64,000 nucleotides of DNA from Helicobacter sp. 13S00477-4 (GTDB lineage Bacteria > Campylobacterota > Campylobacteria > Campylobacterales > Helicobacteraceae), in assembly GCF_002272785.1 (NCBI RefSeq), contig NZ_MLAS01000006.1, positions 1 through 64,000 on the forward strand. Direction: 5' to 3'. Each line of letters starts with the position of its first letter. Within the stretch, counting starts at the first letter, position 1. Made by a program: the position numbers and the translations under genes. The notes beneath the pieces are model-generated. The model was not told the origin of the DNA and did no database searches. It saw only the letters and a list, made by a program, of their open reading frames with translations. Positions 62,552 through 64,000 of this stretch are shown here, one piece after another.

Positions 62552-63733
62552 ATGAAAAAAGTTATCTTAGGTTCAATTCTTTCATTTGTTGTTTCAGGTA
62601 CAAATTTTGCCAATGCTTTAGAGGTTACTGTTGATCCATTTGGCTATTTGGGTGTTTTATACAATCAAGGTATCCAGTCTTCACCTCATAGTTATATTGG
62701 TTTGAATGCACGTGCAGGTGCAAATTTTTTATTGGATAATAATTGGAGTTTAGGGCTTGGTGCTATTGGAGCTTGGAGTGTGTTCAGTAACAAACAGGCG
62801 AATGCTCCTTATAAAAGTTCTGGGGATATTTCAGATGCATATGTAAAATATAATACTGAAAATTTAAAACTAGCATTTGGTAGATATAATACTGATTTTG
62901 TTGAGTTTGATTGGTTGGCTGGGAATATTCAAGGTATTTCTGTAAAAATCAATGATAGGGGTATGAATTATTGGGGAATCTATATGGATTCTATACTATA
63001 TAATGGATATCAATATAGTGGTCAACAAGGAAAAAGGATTGCTACTGATTTGAATGCTTTGGCTGCTTATAACCCTACAGCGAAAAAATCTTATGTTGGT
63101 GGAGAGGTTATTGCCGGAGGTGTTGATTATACCTATAAAGATTTTAGGATTTCTCCTTTTGTATTAATAGATACTCAATTGCCCACAATTACAAAAGGTG
63201 CTCTTGTGCAAGTTGGAGCAAAAGCTGGGTATGCAACTGATTTTAGCGGATTTCATTCTACTACACTTTTACGTGGAATGTTTCAATATGGTGATACTGA
63301 TGGATTGGCTGGAGATGATCTAGCTGGACTCATTTGGATTGAAGAAGCACTCAAGCATAAAATATTTAACTTTGGTGCAGGATTTTATGCTGTGCTTGGG
63401 GCAGATGGTAAAGGATCTCTTTGGACATTCAGCGATAGGAGTAAATTTTATGGAAGAGGTATAAATTCGCCAGGTGTTCCTGCACCATATTTTGCTAATT
63501 CTACAGTAACTGGATATTTATTTGGTGGTTTAGATACAAATCGAGTACGAGTTGATGCAATGGTTGCCTTTGGAGTTTATCAAGAATATTCTTTGATGGC
63601 TGATTATAAAATATGGCAACATCGAAATATGAAATTCAATGCTGGCGGAGGTTATGTCTATTCTTATTCTTCAAAAGTTCTTAATGATATTGGCAATAGT
63701 TCTCTTGTGTTTTTTGGTAAATTTTCCTATTGA
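62552..63733 (+). CDS. Hof-like outer-membrane porin 2
   Basis: The 393-residue protein has a signal peptide (to about residue 22, NFANA-LE) and a porin-like barrel ending VFFGKFSY. The segment KYNTENLKLAFGRYNTDFVEFDWLAG parallels the first gene's FGITLGRYEINEEWMTHNTEG, so the two are distant paralogues. It has an AAGGAG site and its own -10 boxes, so it may be transcribed separately. Substrate unknown. Confidence 0.8.
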   Translation: MKKVILGSILSFVVSGTNFANALEVTVDPFGYLGVLYNQGIQSSPHSYIGLNARAGANFLLDNNWSLGLGAIGAWSVFSNKQANAPYKSSGDISDAYVKYNTENLKLAFGRYNTDFVEFDWLAGNIQGISVKINDRGMNYWGIYMDSILYNGYQYSGQQGKRIATDLNALAAYNPTAKKSYVGGEVIAGGVDYTYKDFRISPFVLIDTQLPTITKGALVQVGAKAGYATDFSGFHSTTLLRGMFQYGDTDGLAGDDLAGLIWIEEALKHKIFNFGAGFYAVLGADGKGSLWTFSDRSKFYGRGINSPGVPAPYFANSTVTGYLFGGLDTNRVRVDAMVAFGVYQEYSLMADYKIWQHRNMKFNAGGGYVYSYSSKVLNDIGNSSLVFFGKFSY

Positions 63734-63762
63734 TTTAAGCACGCTTTATTTTTGACGATATA

Positions 63763-63793
63763 TAGGTTTGTTGGGTTAAATCTAACAAGCCTA
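63763..63793 (+). promoter_or_regulatory. Hairpin in the leader of the third Hof-like gene
   Basis: TAGGTTTGTT (63763-63772) pairs with AACAAGCCTA (63784-63793) in a 10-bp stem with one G-U pair and an 11-base loop. It ends nine bases before the AAAGGA ribosome-binding site. It could be the terminator of the second porin gene (no T-run) or a leader element for the third. Confidence 0.4.
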
Positions 63794-63810
63794 CATATTA
63801 TAAAGGAACA

Positions 63811-64000
63811 ATGATGAAAACTAAGATTTTTGGTTCTGTTGTATTGATGGGAGCTTTTTTAAGCAGTATGAATGCAGCTGATTTTACACCTTTTGGACAT
63901 ATTGGTGGATTTTATGATAAAGGTTTTGGAGATGGCAATAAAATGCTTGATGAAAAAGATGACAAAACCAAAACTTCTCAATATGGGGGTATAACTGCTC
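63811..64000 (+). CDS. Hof-like outer-membrane porin 3, 5' end only (partial)
   Basis: The first 63 residues are present before the window ends. ATG at 63811 (a second ATG follows) with an AAAGGA site; a signal peptide with likely cleavage at MNAA-DF, then FTPFGHIGGFYDKGFGDGNK, which parallels the start of the mature second porin (VDPFGYLGVLYNQG). It is the third tandem member of the outer-membrane protein cluster. Confidence 0.75.
   Translation, partial: MMKTKIFGSVVLMGAFLSSMNAADFTPFGHIGGFYDKGFGDGNKMLDEKDDKTKTSQYGGITA

Noticed and set aside
1-64000. tRNA, rRNA, tmRNA, insertion sequences or prophage genes
   Set aside because: No cloverleaf-like sequence, rRNA segment, transposase or phage gene could be supported by reading either strand.

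Overview
The window is a low-GC, gene-dense chromosome segment from a Helicobacter-type member of the Campylobacterota. The evidence is protein sequence and gene order. Several blocks repeat Helicobacter pylori order as I remember it: fliW-bamD-lon-tyrA, lpxK/nadE, lolD-lnt-cvpA-lysS-glyA-DUF1882-SPOR, hypB-hypC-hypD, dgkA-gyrA-HP0702-like-flgR, thrS-infC-rpmI-rplT, lysA-pheA-pabB, yebC-hemB, arsR-arsS and cbpA-hspR-rarA. It is unlikely to be H. pylori itself. It carries purF, leuD/leuB, a Tat-exported aminotransferase and a TpsA-like protein that I do not associate with H. pylori, and the blocks are joined differently. No tRNA, rRNA, CRISPR array or insertion sequence was seen.

Region 1 (1-8.7 kb) is accessory. 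It starts with the 5' end of an antitoxin-like gene. Next is a compact locus that looks like a type I toxin-antitoxin pair: a 25-residue hydrophobic peptide, a ribosome-binding site held in a hairpin, and a consensus promoter on the opposite strand. A zeta-toxin-like kinase gene overlaps an unknown 166-residue gene. A gene-poor stretch follows with a 37-bp tandem repeat and a C-rich/G-quadruplex-like tract. Then come a frameshifted TpsA (haemagglutinin-like) gene and a VacA-type-barrel autotransporter with a long coiled-coil passenger. The autotransporter signal peptide contains a G11 tract that puts the gene out of frame, as expected for a phase-variable gene in the OFF state.

Region 2 (8.7-36.5 kb) is mostly core: DedA protein, flavodoxin, tyrosine biosynthesis, Lon, BamD, FliW, ProC, NadE, LpxK, LolD/Lnt, a lysS-glyA operon, NiFe-hydrogenase maturation genes, PgeF, DgkA, GyrA and the sigma-54 flagellar regulator FlgR, followed by a tiny lipoprotein too short for most gene callers.

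Region 3 (36.5-57.8 kb) holds the thrS-infC-rpmI-rplT translation operon, YaaA, a superfamily I helicase, a para-aminobenzoate/phenylalanine/lysine biosynthesis run (pabA, pabBC, DUF2156, pheA, lysA), YebC, HemB, a radical SAM protein, PurF, the acid-responsive two-component pair ArsS/ArsR, and leuD-leuB.

Region 4 (57.8-64 kb) holds an outer-membrane barrel protein, RarA and the heat-shock operon cbpA-hspR. The heat-shock promoter contains an HAIR-like inverted repeat over its -35 box. The window ends in three tandem Hof-like outer-membrane porin genes, the last cut by the edge.

Most supportable observations beyond ordinary annotation: the candidate type I toxin-antitoxin locus (328-525), the out-of-frame poly-G autotransporter (8380-8390), the HspR operator (61234-61254), three hairpins between rpmI and rplT (39190-39239), and the frameshifted TpsA gene.
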